From Paludibacteraceae bacterium (GTDB lineage: Bacteria; Bacteroidota; Bacteroidia; Bacteroidales; Paludibacteraceae), in assembly GCA_024401475.1 (NCBI GenBank), contig JAKSKZ010000023.1:1-51748 (forward strand): a DNA stretch of 51,748 bases, written 5' to 3'. Shown piece after piece: positions 1 to 7,833 of this stretch (within the stretch, counting starts at the first letter, position 1; each line of letters opens with the position of its first letter). A program made the translations under genes and the position numbers. The notes beneath the pieces were generated by a model, which did not search any database, had not been told where the DNA came from, and saw only the letters and a list, made by a program, of their open reading frames with translations.

Positions 1-57
1 GACATCGAGGAGATCGACAAGCAGTACGTCGGCCACTTCACGTTGTTGAGACGATGA
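1..57 (+). CDS. 3' end of an unidentified gene (partial)
   Basis: Frame 1 is open from the window edge to a TGA at 55-57 and gives 18 residues ending GHFTLLRR. This is too short to assign a family. Nearly every third codon position is G or C (GAC, ATC, GAG, CAG, TAC, GTC), unlike the AT-ending codons of the next genes. That suggests either a highly expressed gene or different ancestry. A strong terminator follows directly, which supports this being a real gene end. Confidence 0.55.
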   Translation, partial: DIEEIDKQYVGHFTLLRR

Positions 58-83
58 CGGACCGGACGGACTAATAAATATCG

Positions 84-123
84 GCAGGCGGTGCAAGTTG
101 ACTTGCACCGCCTGCTTTTTTTA
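84..123 (+). terminator. Intrinsic terminator of the partial first gene
   Basis: A perfect 14-bp GC-rich inverted repeat (84-97 and 102-115) with a TTGA loop is followed by a run of T residues (116-122). This is a textbook rho-independent terminator placed 26 nt after the stop codon. Confidence 0.93.
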
Positions 124-177
124 TCGATTTTTTCTTTTTCCCCGTTCTTTGTTGGAGGCTTGTTTGTTTTGAGAAAT

Positions 178-405
178 CCCCCTCAATCGAAAAGGTAGGT
201 TTTGTCTGAGGCAGGACGTAACGGCGTGGGTATGGTAACAAAGAGTATTCTATGCCGAAGAAATTTTATGTTGGTAGAAAAATGAGGAAGTTTCCTGACG
301 TTTTCCCCGTAGGGGATATATTACAAGAAAAATCGATTAGGTGTTAAATCCTATATATATTCCATTTTTTTTTATGCCTGTTCAAAAATCTTTAGCATAC
401 AGCAA
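178..405. repeat. Degenerate copy of the intergenic element seen at 10.02-10.43 kb
   Basis: This gene-free stretch shares three blocks, in the same order, with the element at 10024-10427. They are a 17-bp identical block CCCCCTCAATCGAAAAG at 178-194 (copy at 10066-10082), a small hairpin CCCCGTAGGGG at 305-315 (CCCCGTTAGGGG at 10342-10353), and a right end resembling ATG-C-GTTCAAAA-TTTAGC at about 374-396 (10401-10422). The left inverted repeat is missing and the spacing differs, so it reads as a decayed relative. No gene is visible between 124 and 487. Confidence 0.5.
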
Positions 406-493
406 TAAAAAAAATGATTTTTGTTTGCAATTTTTTGAAAAAAATCACATATTTGAATTAAGAATAAATCCTATTTAACTAATACTTGTGAGT

Positions 494-856
494 ATGGATA
501 CCATGGAAGAGAATAAAAGAAAGTTTGAAGGCGACAAGCGCGATCAAGAAATTGTCTATTCTAAAGCAATTAAAGCAGGAAAGAGAATTTACTATCTTGA
601 CGTGAAGCGCAACAGGAAGGATGATTTGTTTTTGGCTATTACCGAAAGCAAGAAGAAGGTGAATGGAGATGATGCTCAAGTCTCTTTTGAAAAACACAAA
701 ATTTTCCTTTACAAAGAGGATTTTGAGAAGTTTAAAGAAGGATTTGAAGAGGTCATAGGATTCATTAATCAAAATATGGCATCTTCGGAAGGAGAATCGG
801 ATGATTCAGAAAATGGCCATGATGCTCCTAATAGATTTGAAATCGATTTCGGATGA
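494..856 (+). CDS. DUF3276 (PUR-family) nucleic-acid-binding protein
   Basis: This is a small charged protein of about 120 residues of the DUF3276 family, a Bacteroidota and spirochaete family with the PUR-alpha single-stranded nucleic-acid-binding fold. The visible signature is an N-terminal acidic-basic stretch, then IVYSKAIKAGKRIYYLDVK, then a second strand pair with FLAITESKKK and HKIFLYKEDFEKF, and an acidic Glu/Asp/Ser-rich tail. A GTG at 488, an ATG at 494 and an ATG at 503 are all in frame; the ATG at 494 was preferred, but 503 (MEENKRKF) is equally plausible because no ribosome binding site decides it. It is a single-gene unit with its own terminator. The cellular role of the family is not established; RNA or ssDNA binding is inferred from the fold. 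Confidence 0.88.
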   Translation: MDTMEENKRKFEGDKRDQEIVYSKAIKAGKRIYYLDVKRNRKDDLFLAITESKKKVNGDDAQVSFEKHKIFLYKEDFEKFKEGFEEVIGFINQNMASSEGESDDSENGHDAPNRFEIDFG

Positions 857-877
857 TTTTAAAATTTATCTATATAA

Positions 878-911
878 AAAAGTTTGAAGCGTATGCTCCA
901 AACTTTTTTTG
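878..911 (+). terminator. Terminator after the DUF3276 gene
   Basis: A hairpin with arms AGTTTGAAGC (881-890) and GCTCCAAACT (895-904) has one mismatch and a GTAT loop, and runs into seven T residues. It lies 25 nt after the stop codon. Confidence 0.88.
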
Positions 912-954
912 TTTTATTGTCTTTGCTTTTATTGTGCTATTCCCCGAAAAAGCC

Positions 955-962
955 TAATTTTG
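955..962 (+). promoter_or_regulatory. Promoter -7 element of the nusB operon
   Basis: TAATTTTG matches the Bacteroidota -7 consensus TAnnTTTG. It lies 24 nt before the nusB ATG, with an ATTG about 20 nt upstream as a weak -33 element. Confidence 0.65.
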
Positions 963-985
963 TAGAAATTTATATTTGAGTTCAA

Positions 986-1927
986 ATGATTAATCGTGTT
1001 CTAATTAGAATTAAGGTCATTCAAATCCTTTATTCATTCTATAAGGGAGGTAATACGGATGCAACCAATGCGGAGAAAGAACTTTTCTTCAGTTTGGAGA
1101 AGACATACGAGATGTATTTTTATCTTCTTATGTTAGTTAATGAAATTACAGCTTATGCTGCAAAACGTATAGAGCGCGATAAGAACAAGTATTTGGCTAC
1201 AGCAGAAGAAAAGCAACAAAGTTTAAAGTTTGTTCAGAACAAGTTTGCTCAGCAGTTGGCGAATAACTGGACTTTGAATCAGTATAAAACAGATCATAAT
1301 CTTTCTTGGGACCAACATGAATTCCTTATGGAAGAATTGTATCTTAAGATTTTGGAGTCAGAGGCGTATCAGTCGTATATGGCCGACCCTGAGTCTTCTT
1401 ATGCGAAAGATAAAGATTTGTGGAGGTCAATTTTTAAAGGTGTTATTTCTGATTCTGAAACATTAGGTCATGAATTTGAGGAAATGTCCATTTATTGGAA
1501 CGATGACGCTGATGTGGTGGTCAGTTTTGTGATAAAAACCATAAAATTGTTCGAGGAGTCTAATGCTGAAAATCAAGAACTTATTAGGATGTTTAAAGAC
1601 GATGAAGATCGTAAATATGCTAATGATTTGCTTCGTTATGCGTTATACAATGAGAATGAGTATAGAGAAATGATTTCTCGAAATGCAAAGAATTGGGATT
1701 CTGACAGAATTGCTTTTATGGATGTAGTTATTATGCAGGCCGCCCTTTCTGAAATTTGCAATTTCCCATCTATCCCAGTGAATGTGACAATGAATGAGTT
1801 CATTGAAATATCAAAGATTTATAGTACTGCAAAAAGTGGAACGTTTATTAATGGTCTTTTGGATACTATAGTAAAGGAGTTACGAGCATCCAATAAATTA
1901 GTAAAAGCTGTTTCATTTGCCAATTAA
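986..1927 (+). CDS. nusB: Transcription antitermination factor NusB
   Basis: NusB joins NusA, NusE (S10) and NusG on boxA RNA to keep RNA polymerase antiterminated, mainly on rRNA operons. The 313-residue length is typical for Bacteroidota, where NusB carries an extra helical N-terminal half; the proteobacterial form is about 140 residues. The start INRVLIRIKVIQILYSFYKG is typical of the family. The all-helical NusB domain occupies roughly residues 190-305, with the C-terminal core DRIAFMDVVIMQAALSEI followed by PVNVTMNEFIEISKIYSTAKSGTFINGLLD. It is the first gene of a run nusB-yajC-ybbR-coaE on the same strand, with 32 nt to yajC and nothing between them that looks like a terminator. Assignment is secure. 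Confidence 0.95.
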   Translation: MINRVLIRIKVIQILYSFYKGGNTDATNAEKELFFSLEKTYEMYFYLLMLVNEITAYAAKRIERDKNKYLATAEEKQQSLKFVQNKFAQQLANNWTLNQYKTDHNLSWDQHEFLMEELYLKILESEAYQSYMADPESSYAKDKDLWRSIFKGVISDSETLGHEFEEMSIYWNDDADVVVSFVIKTIKLFEESNAENQELIRMFKDDEDRKYANDLLRYALYNENEYREMISRNAKNWDSDRIAFMDVVIMQAALSEICNFPSIPVNVTMNEFIEISKIYSTAKSGTFINGLLDTIVKELRASNKLVKAVSFAN

Positions 1928-1959
1928 TCTGTAATGTTTTTTTAATTAGAGATATAAAT

Positions 1960-2274
1960 ATGTATTCTATTTTATTACAATCACCAGCAGGTGGTGGTGT
2001 TTTTAATTTGGTGTTTTTCTTGATTTTGGGTCTGATTTTTTGGTTTTTGGTGTTTAAACCACAAAGAGATCAGCAAAAGAAATTGGAGTCATTTAGAAAT
2101 TCGTTGAGCGAGGGTGATACCGTTCTTACCAATGGAGGTCTATATGGAAAAATAAAACAAATTAACAAAGACAAAATCCTTATTGAAGTGGCAAAGGATG
2201 TTGTCGTCACAGTTAATCGATATGCTGTTAATCCTATCCAAGAGAAGGAAGAGGCGAAAGACGCAAAAAAGTAA
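1960..2274 (+). CDS. yajC: Preprotein translocase subunit YajC
   Basis: YajC is a small inner-membrane partner of SecDF and SecYEG. The 104 residues show the family layout: a short N-terminus, one hydrophobic helix at about residues 14-31 (FNLVFFLILGLIFWFLVF), then the hallmark KPQRDQQKK and a small soluble domain with LSEGDTVLTNGGLYGKI. The tail is rich in Lys and Glu. It lies downstream of nusB and only 3 nt before the YbbR-like gene, so it is probably cotranscribed with both. The nusB-yajC-ybbR-coaE order matches what is common in Bacteroidales, as far as I know. Confidence 0.95.
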   Translation: MYSILLQSPAGGGVFNLVFFLILGLIFWFLVFKPQRDQQKKLESFRNSLSEGDTVLTNGGLYGKIKQINKDKILIEVAKDVVVTVNRYAVNPIQEKEEAKDAKK

Positions 2275-2277
2275 TTC

Positions 2278-3261
2278 ATGTTTAAGAAAGATCAAATACT
2301 TCGGTCTTTATTGATAATCGGAAAAAAGATTAAGGAATCCTTTTCTTTAAAGGATTCCTTAGTCTTTTTGTTTTTTCTATTTGTTTCAGCTTCGCTTTGG
2401 TTTATTAGAACATTGCGCAAAGATTTTGATAAAGAGATTCAGATGCCATTGGTCTATGTTAATATGCCTAATGGATATGTGCAGACATTGGAGTTGCCAG
2501 ATTATATAACAGTTCGTGTGACAGATAGAGGAACTGCTATTTTAGGCATGCTTATTGGCAAACGTTTCGAACCGATTCCGGTTGATTTGAGAGATTTGGT
2601 GCATAAACATACATTAGTCACTTCGTCTTTAGCTGAAGAAGTACAAAATCGATTAAATACAACTTCTGTTATTCGTGGCTTTTATCCTGATTCGATTCAT
2701 TTCAGAATGTTGAAATTGGATGAGAAGGTTGTCCCAGTCCGTTTTTCTGGAAATATTGAAATGGAAAGGCAGTATATGCTTTGCGATTCCGTAGAACTAA
2801 GACCAAGCGTTGTTACAGTGTATGCACCTAAATCTGTTCTTGATACGATATCCTTCGCCCTTACGGAAAATGTGACGTTTGAGAATGTTAAGGATACGTT
2901 AGAGACTAGGATTGGCATGTTAAATCAAACGGGAATCTCTTATTCTGAAGACAAAATAGAATTATGTGTTCGGACTGAGCAATACACGGAGAAGACCTTG
3001 GAAGTTCCGGTTTTTGTGCAGAACCTTCCCTCTGGATTGAATTTACGCTTGTTTCCGTCATGCGTGGATTTATCCTTTAATGTAGGCATTAGTGCTTATG
3101 ATAAGATAGATGCCTCCTCTTTTTCTCTTTCTGTGGATTACAGAGATGTGTTGGATAAAAATAAGAAATTGAAAGTTAAAGTCGCATATAATCCCAAAGA
3201 GACTTTTCATTTGAATTTAAAACCGTCAGAAGTTGATTTTTTGGTAGAAGCAAAACAATGA
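2278..3261 (+). CDS. YbbR-like domain membrane-anchored protein
   Basis: This 327-residue protein has one N-terminal membrane helix (about residues 28-44, DSLVFLFFLFVSASLWF) and then an extracytoplasmic region of tandem YbbR-like beta domains. In Firmicutes the YbbR protein CdaR regulates a c-di-AMP cyclase; no cyclase is seen here, so no role is claimed beyond the family. The placement is characteristic: it starts 3 nt after yajC and overlaps coaE by 4 nt (ATGA), so translation of coaE is probably coupled to it. A perfect 13-bp inverted repeat followed by a T-rich run lies at codons 18-28 and could reduce transcription into this gene and coaE. The start ATG is fixed by the tight junction with yajC. 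Confidence 0.85.
   Translation: MFKKDQILRSLLIIGKKIKESFSLKDSLVFLFFLFVSASLWFIRTLRKDFDKEIQMPLVYVNMPNGYVQTLELPDYITVRVTDRGTAILGMLIGKRFEPIPVDLRDLVHKHTLVTSSLAEEVQNRLNTTSVIRGFYPDSIHFRMLKLDEKVVPVRFSGNIEMERQYMLCDSVELRPSVVTVYAPKSVLDTISFALTENVTFENVKDTLETRIGMLNQTGISYSEDKIELCVRTEQYTEKTLEVPVFVQNLPSGLNLRLFPSCVDLSFNVGISAYDKIDASSFSLSVDYRDVLDKNKKLKVKVAYNPKETFHLNLKPSEVDFLVEAKQ
2331..2377 (+). promoter_or_regulatory. Terminator-like perfect hairpin inside the ybbR-like gene
   Basis: The 13-nt arms TAAGGAATCCTTT (2331-2343) and AAAGGATTCCTTA (2349-2361) are exactly complementary around a TCTTT loop. They are followed by GTCTTTTTGTTTTTTC. The structure sits 53 nt into the coding region and has the shape of an intrinsic terminator or attenuator. 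Its function is inferred from shape only. Confidence 0.5.
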
Positions 3262-3833
3262 AAAAAGCGATAGGAATCACGGGTGGTATTGGGTCTGGTA
3301 AATCAGTTGTATCTTCGTTGCTGAGAATTTTAAACATACCTGTTTATGATGCAGATGCAGCTTCGAAAAGTTTGCTCTCGACAGATCCTGATTTAGTTTC
3401 TTCTTTAAAAAGACTTTTGGGTGAAGATATTTATGAGGGAGATGTCTTGAATAGAAAAAAAATGGCCTCGATGATATTTTCCGATAAGGAGTTGTTGGCT
3501 AAGGTAAACGCTTTGATTCATCCTGCCGTCATTTCAGATTTTAGAAGGTGGGCTGAAAATCAAGGATCGTCTTTAGTGGCGTGCGAATCGGCTTTGATTT
3601 ATGAATCGAAAATGAATGATTTGTTCGATGCCGTTTTAATGGTATATGCACCAGAGCAGGTTAGGATAAAGAGAGCAATTGCTCGAGATGCAGCCACGGA
3701 GGAACAAATAAGAGCACGTATCCAGAATCAAATGTCTGATGAACAAAAAAAGTCTATGTCTGATTTTGTTGTTTTAAATGATGACGAACATGCGCTAATA
3801 CCACAATTGCAAGATATTTTGGATAGGATTTAA
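3258..3833 (+). CDS. coaE: Dephospho-CoA kinase
   Basis: This enzyme phosphorylates the 3'-hydroxyl of dephospho-CoA with ATP, the last step of coenzyme A synthesis in the cytoplasm. The 191 residues fit the family length. The Walker A motif GGIGSGKS is at residues 9-16, followed by the substrate-binding PVYDADAASK and the conserved NALIHPAV at about 84-91; the lid region carries RDAATEEQIRARIQNQM. The ATG overlaps the TGA of the ybbR-like gene (ATGA), so it depends on upstream translation. A strong terminator 8 nt after the stop closes the nusB operon. Confidence 0.96.
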   Translation: MKKAIGITGGIGSGKSVVSSLLRILNIPVYDADAASKSLLSTDPDLVSSLKRLLGEDIYEGDVLNRKKMASMIFSDKELLAKVNALIHPAVISDFRRWAENQGSSLVACESALIYESKMNDLFDAVLMVYAPEQVRIKRAIARDAATEEQIRARIQNQMSDEQKKSMSDFVVLNDDEHALIPQLQDILDRI

Positions 3834-3840
3834 AATAAAA

Positions 3841-3865
3841 AAAAGCGGAGAACTCTCCGCTTTTT
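3841..3865 (+). terminator. Terminator of the nusB-coaE operon
   Basis: The palindrome AAAAGCGGAGA/TCTCCGCTTTT (3841-3851 and 3854-3864) has a tiny loop and ends in a T run. It lies 8 nt after coaE. Confidence 0.92.
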
Positions 3866-4099
3866 AAGGACAAACAATTCTCATTGTTATTTCATTAAGA
3901 ATCCATGTTTAGGAGTTCATGTCCTGAAAATTTAACCAAACTAAAACCAGAATGAATATCTTTATATATAAATATAAATCTTCTTTAGATGCTACAAATA
4001 TAAGAAAAAAGCACATTATATTGACTATGCTTCTGTGAAAATATCAAAAAATTCAATCAAATGTCTGTTTTTAACCAATAAAAATCATTTGTTTTTAGT

Positions 4100-4107
4100 T
4101 AAATTTG
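4100..4107 (+). promoter_or_regulatory. Putative -7 element of the LytS/LytR operon
   Basis: TAAATTTG matches TAnnTTTG 43 nt before the kinase start. No convincing -33 element was found at the usual distance. The rest of the AT-rich spacer 3866-4150 shows no gene or clear structure. Confidence 0.5.
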
Positions 4108-4150
4108 TTAGGATGAGATTTAGAAATCATGACATTCGTAGAGATTCGAT

Positions 4151-5266
4151 ATGGAGGAAAATTCGTCAAACAATAAAATTCGGACAAATTGGATTGTAGA
4201 ACCATTTGTTTGGTTGGCAATTCTTTTGTTGTTGACACTGAGCAATATCTCGGTTGATTTGTTGTTGTCTCTGGAGTTGTCTTTTGCCTTGACGTTGGGA
4301 ATGTTCCTTTTAACCATTGTCAATAGATTCTTTCTTTTGCCATATTTCCTTTTGCGTCGAAAGATGTTCTTCTACATGATTTTCTCACTCCTTGTTATAG
4401 CCGGAGCAATTGTTATGGTCTCCTCCTTGGAAATCTTCTTAGTGGATACATATTTGTCTAATTTGATTCAACCGGAGACGTGGTCGCCATTGGATTGTAT
4501 ATTGCCCTCTGCTGAGTCAAAGCCGTTCTTTGATGAAACACCGCATTCGACGATGACGAATGGCCTCCATTTTAAGGTCGCAGTTCTGTTTTTAGGAGCC
4601 TTCTTGGTATCAACATTGCTACATTATTTTCAAAAAGAAAGGGAGGATGAACAAATGCGCTTGGCACTTTTGCAAGAAAAAACGGAGATGGAGTTGAAAT
4701 TTCTAAAATCTCAGATTAACCCTCATTTTTTGTTTAATGCCTTGAATAATATATATTCGATGGTTTATATGGGAGATAAGAATGCAGCAGATAGTGTTCT
4801 GTCCCTTTCAGAAATGCTGCGCTATATAACGGATGAAAGTAGTTCTGATAAAATTGATTTGGCAGATGAAATAACCTATTTGGATAACTATTTAGGATTC
4901 CAGAAAATTAGGTATGAGAAAGCTGTGAATGTGACGTTTGAAAAGAACATACGAGCCGACCATATCTATATATCGCCAATGCTTTTTCAACCATTTGTCG
5001 AGAATGCCTTTAAACACAGTGGACTTGGTTCGGGAAATGATTCTTTTGTCAAGATTCGATTAGATGCAGGTTTGGACGGTGTTCGTTTTTCTGTTGTAAA
5101 TAGCAAAAAGAAGAAAAATCAAAATATTCAAAAATCAAGAGTTGGCGTTGGATTGGTGAATGTGAGGAAACGTTTGGATTTGCTCTATCCGAATAGTTAT
5201 GAATTGGAGGTGGATGATATGGAAGAACAATTTTCTGTGGATTTGAATATTCTTTTAAATAACTAA
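4151..5266 (+). CDS. LytS-type sensor histidine kinase
   Basis: This membrane sensor kinase has the LytS/YehU catalytic type (His_kinase, PF06580). Four hydrophobic helices are visible at about residues 17-32, 40-62, 72-95 and 142-160, followed by a coiled linker (EREDEQMRLALLQEKTEME). The phospho-acceptor is H192 in the family box INPHFLFNALNN. The C-terminal ATPase part shows MLFQPFVENAFKH (N-box) and VGVGLVNVRKRLDLLY (G-box). The paired LytTR regulator starts 17 nt downstream, so the two form one operon and should phosphorelay to each other. No extracellular sensing domain of known type is visible, and the signal is unknown. Confidence 0.93.
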   Translation: MEENSSNNKIRTNWIVEPFVWLAILLLLTLSNISVDLLLSLELSFALTLGMFLLTIVNRFFLLPYFLLRRKMFFYMIFSLLVIAGAIVMVSSLEIFLVDTYLSNLIQPETWSPLDCILPSAESKPFFDETPHSTMTNGLHFKVAVLFLGAFLVSTLLHYFQKEREDEQMRLALLQEKTEMELKFLKSQINPHFLFNALNNIYSMVYMGDKNAADSVLSLSEMLRYITDESSSDKIDLADEITYLDNYLGFQKIRYEKAVNVTFEKNIRADHIYISPMLFQPFVENAFKHSGLGSGNDSFVKIRLDAGLDGVRFSVVNSKKKKNQNIQKSRVGVGLVNVRKRLDLLYPNSYELEVDDMEEQFSVDLNILLNN

Positions 5267-5283
5267 TAAACTACATCTATAAT

Positions 5284-6003
5284 ATGGCAGATAATGAACA
5301 AATAAGGGTTTTAGTCATAGATGACGAATTTCCTGCTCGAAAACTATTGACAGAATATGTGTCGAAAATTCCAAATTTACAATTGGTTGCAGCATGTGAA
5401 GATGCTATGACTGCATCATCTTTATTGCAACAACAAGCCGTTGACTTGATCTTGTCCGATATTCAGATGCCTGAATTGTCAGGCTTGGATTTTATTCGTT
5501 CCATGAAGGAGAAGCCTCTTGTCATTTTTACAACGGCTTATTCTGAATATGCTATTGATAGTTATGAATTGGATGCAGTAGATTATCTTTTGAAACCGAT
5601 TCCATTCCCTCGTTTTATGCAGGCGATAAACAAAGCGGTCGATCGTCTTAGATTACGGCAACAATCATTGCCTACTGTGGCGTCGAAAGATTATTTTATG
5701 GTGAAGGCTGATCATAAACTTTATCGTATAGATTATGCAGATTTGCTTTTTGTTGAGGGCCAAAGTGAATATGTTACTTTCCATATGAAAGATAAAAAGA
5801 ATGTGACAGCTTACTATTCTTTAAAAAAGTTAGAGGAGGAATTGCCTAATAATGATTTTGTCAGAGTGCACAAGTCCTACATTGTCTCCGTCTCGAAAAT
5901 AGAGTCTGTGGAGGGGAATGTGTTGACTGTGGCTGGCCATAAAGTGTCTATAGGTAAAAATTATAAAGACGATTTTATGGAGATGCTTTGTGGTAAAGGG
6001 TGA
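5284..6003 (+). CDS. LytTR-family response regulator
   Basis: This 239-residue regulator has an N-terminal receiver domain (phospho-acceptor D59 in LILSDIQMP, acidic pocket VIDDE at 11-15, conserved Lys in DYLLKP) and a C-terminal LytTR DNA-binding domain from about residue 135, starting YFMVKADHKLYRI and including FVEGQSEYVTFH and FVRVHKSYIVS. LytTR regulators bind imperfect direct repeats rather than using a helix-turn-helix. The gene follows the LytS-like kinase by 17 nt, so the kinase is the expected partner. Its targets cannot be read from the window. Confidence 0.94.
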   Translation: MADNEQIRVLVIDDEFPARKLLTEYVSKIPNLQLVAACEDAMTASSLLQQQAVDLILSDIQMPELSGLDFIRSMKEKPLVIFTTAYSEYAIDSYELDAVDYLLKPIPFPRFMQAINKAVDRLRLRQQSLPTVASKDYFMVKADHKLYRIDYADLLFVEGQSEYVTFHMKDKKNVTAYYSLKKLEEELPNNDFVRVHKSYIVSVSKIESVEGNVLTVAGHKVSIGKNYKDDFMEMLCGKG

Positions 6004-6018
6004 TTCAGTTATTCGTGT

Positions 6019-6037
6019 TTGTAACAGAATTGTAACA
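6019..6037 (+). promoter_or_regulatory. 11-bp-spaced direct repeat upstream of the Na/Pi symporter
   Basis: TTGTAACA occurs at 6019-6026 and again at 6030-6037, exactly 11 bp apart. PhoB boxes in other bacteria are also pairs of 11-bp units. The gene downstream imports phosphate and a PhoB-like regulator lies further on, so a regulator site is plausible. The only -7-like sequence after it is GATTTTTG at 6069-6076, which is a weak match. Confidence 0.4.
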
Positions 6038-6096
6038 TCTCTGCAATTCCTGTGTAATATTGATTTCCGATTTTTGCACCATAAAATAAAAGGATT

Positions 6097-7770
6097 ATGG
6101 ATGTTTTTCTGAATGTATTGAGTCTTCTTGGCTCTTTGGGCCTATTCCTATATGGAATGAAGATTATGAGTGAAGGCTTGGAAAAGTTCGCCGGCGACCG
6201 CCTGCGAAATATTTTGGCGGCGATGACAAAGAACCGTTTCATGGGTGTCCTGACTGGTGTTTTGGTAACTGCGTTAATCCAATCATCTAGTGCGACAACA
6301 GTGATGGTTGTAAGTTTCGTAAATGCGGGACTTATGACATTGGGGCAATCTATAGGAGTCATAATGGGTGCGAATATAGGAACCACAGTTACTTCATGGA
6401 TTATATCGTTTGTCGGATTTAAAGTCAATATTGCGGCCTTTGCTATTCCTTTGTTGGCTGTGGGAATGCCTTTAATATTCTCGAAATATTCAAAGCGAAA
6501 GAGTTTCGGTGAATTCGTGTTTGGCTTCTCATTCCTCTTCATGGGATTGAATTATCTCCAAGTAGCGGCAACTGATTTGAATATTGGCGTTGGTGTTGCT
6601 AATATGTTGTCTACCATAAATTCGGATAATTTCCTTGTAATCATTCTTTTTGTAATAGTAGGGGCTCTTGTTACGGTAGTTGTACAGGCTAGTGCTGCGA
6701 CGATGGCAATTACATTGATGTTGTTTGACATGCATATTCCAGGCTTTGGATTTGAACAAGCGGCAGCTCTCGCAATGGGTCAAAATATAGGTACGACAAT
6801 TACTGCATTTATGGCGTCGCTTACGGCAAATACACAGGCAAGGCGAGCAGCATTGGCTCACATGTTCTTTAATGTGTTTGGTGTGGTGGCTGTTTTGTGC
6901 ATATTCTATCCGGCATGTTCTGCGATATCTTGGTTCGTCACGGATGTTATGGGCTCGGAGGATAATGATTTGTATAAATTGTCAGCATTCCATACAGCCT
7001 TTAACATCTTCAATACGATTGTTTTGATTGGTTTCGTTCATCAAATAGAGGCATTTGTTTGCAAGGTTTTGCCTATGAAAGAGCAGGATGAGGAGCAATA
7101 TCGCCTTCGTTTTATCTCCTCAGGCTTGCTGTCGACTGCAGAGCTCTCTTTGTTGGAGGCTCAAAAGGAGATAACGAATTTTGCACAACGTTGCCATCGT
7201 ATGTTTGGTTTCGTACTTGAACTTTTGGAAATAGAGAAGGACGAGGAATTTAATAAGTTGTATTCCAGAATTGAAAAGTACGAACGCATTACCGATGACA
7301 TGGAGTTGGAGATTGCCAATTATCTACAAAAGGTGGGAGAAGGACGTTTGTCAAACGAGTCTAAATTCCGACTACAGCAAATGTTCAAACAAATAACAGA
7401 GTTGGAGAGTGTGGGTGATGCTTGTTGTAATTTGGCTCGCACGTTGAACCGTCGTCGCCAAAATAGTAAAGATATGTTTACTGCAACGCAGATGGAACAC
7501 ATGAGATTCATGCTGAATCTGGTAGATGGCTCGTTGGATGAGATGGTTCGTCTTGTCGATTATTCTACGCCAAAACCGGACAACATTAATAGAACTCTAA
7601 ATTTGGAGAACGAGATAAATAATTATCGTTCTCAGTTGAAAAGCCAGAATTTGCATGACATCAATGATGGAGCGTATAGTTATCAATTAGGAGTGTTTTA
7701 TATGGATTTTATCGCTGAATGTGAGAAGTTGGGTGACTATGTTGTGAATGTAGTTCAAGCTTCTTATTAA
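6097..7770 (+). CDS. Na+/phosphate symporter with C-terminal PhoU-like domain
   Basis: This is a 557-residue inner-membrane protein of the Na/Pi cotransporter family (NptA/YjbB-like). It has the two inverted repeats that define the family: ALIQSSSATTVMVV at about residues 63-76 and VVQASAATMAITL at about 196-208, each with the conserved Q-S/A-S-x-A-T core, and GANIGTT/GQNIGTT after each. About eight to nine hydrophobic helices end near residue 315. From about 345 on, a soluble helical domain of PhoU type follows (ITDDMELEIANYL, EMVRLVD, ECEKLGDYVVNVVQA). It is probably involved in phosphate uptake or balance. The PhoB/PhoR-like pair directly downstream and the 11-bp direct repeats upstream suggest phosphate control. 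Confidence 0.92.
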   Translation: MDVFLNVLSLLGSLGLFLYGMKIMSEGLEKFAGDRLRNILAAMTKNRFMGVLTGVLVTALIQSSSATTVMVVSFVNAGLMTLGQSIGVIMGANIGTTVTSWIISFVGFKVNIAAFAIPLLAVGMPLIFSKYSKRKSFGEFVFGFSFLFMGLNYLQVAATDLNIGVGVANMLSTINSDNFLVIILFVIVGALVTVVVQASAATMAITLMLFDMHIPGFGFEQAAALAMGQNIGTTITAFMASLTANTQARRAALAHMFFNVFGVVAVLCIFYPACSAISWFVTDVMGSEDNDLYKLSAFHTAFNIFNTIVLIGFVHQIEAFVCKVLPMKEQDEEQYRLRFISSGLLSTAELSLLEAQKEITNFAQRCHRMFGFVLELLEIEKDEEFNKLYSRIEKYERITDDMELEIANYLQKVGEGRLSNESKFRLQQMFKQITELESVGDACCNLARTLNRRRQNSKDMFTATQMEHMRFMLNLVDGSLDEMVRLVDYSTPKPDNINRTLNLENEINNYRSQLKSQNLHDINDGAYSYQLGVFYMDFIAECEKLGDYVVNVVQASY

Positions 7771-7782
7771 TGTCGGACTCAT

Positions 7783-7812
7783 TTTGAGAAATGTCGGAAT
7801 TTGTTATTTTTG
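7783..7812 (+). promoter_or_regulatory. Promoter of the PhoB/PhoR-like operon
   Basis: TTTG at 7783-7786 and TATTTTTG at 7805-7812 are separated by 18 nt, close to the Bacteroidota consensus TTTG-N19-TAnnTTTG. The regulator ATG is 21 nt further on. Confidence 0.75.
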
Positions 7813-7833
7813 TGAGAAAATAATACTTTTCGT

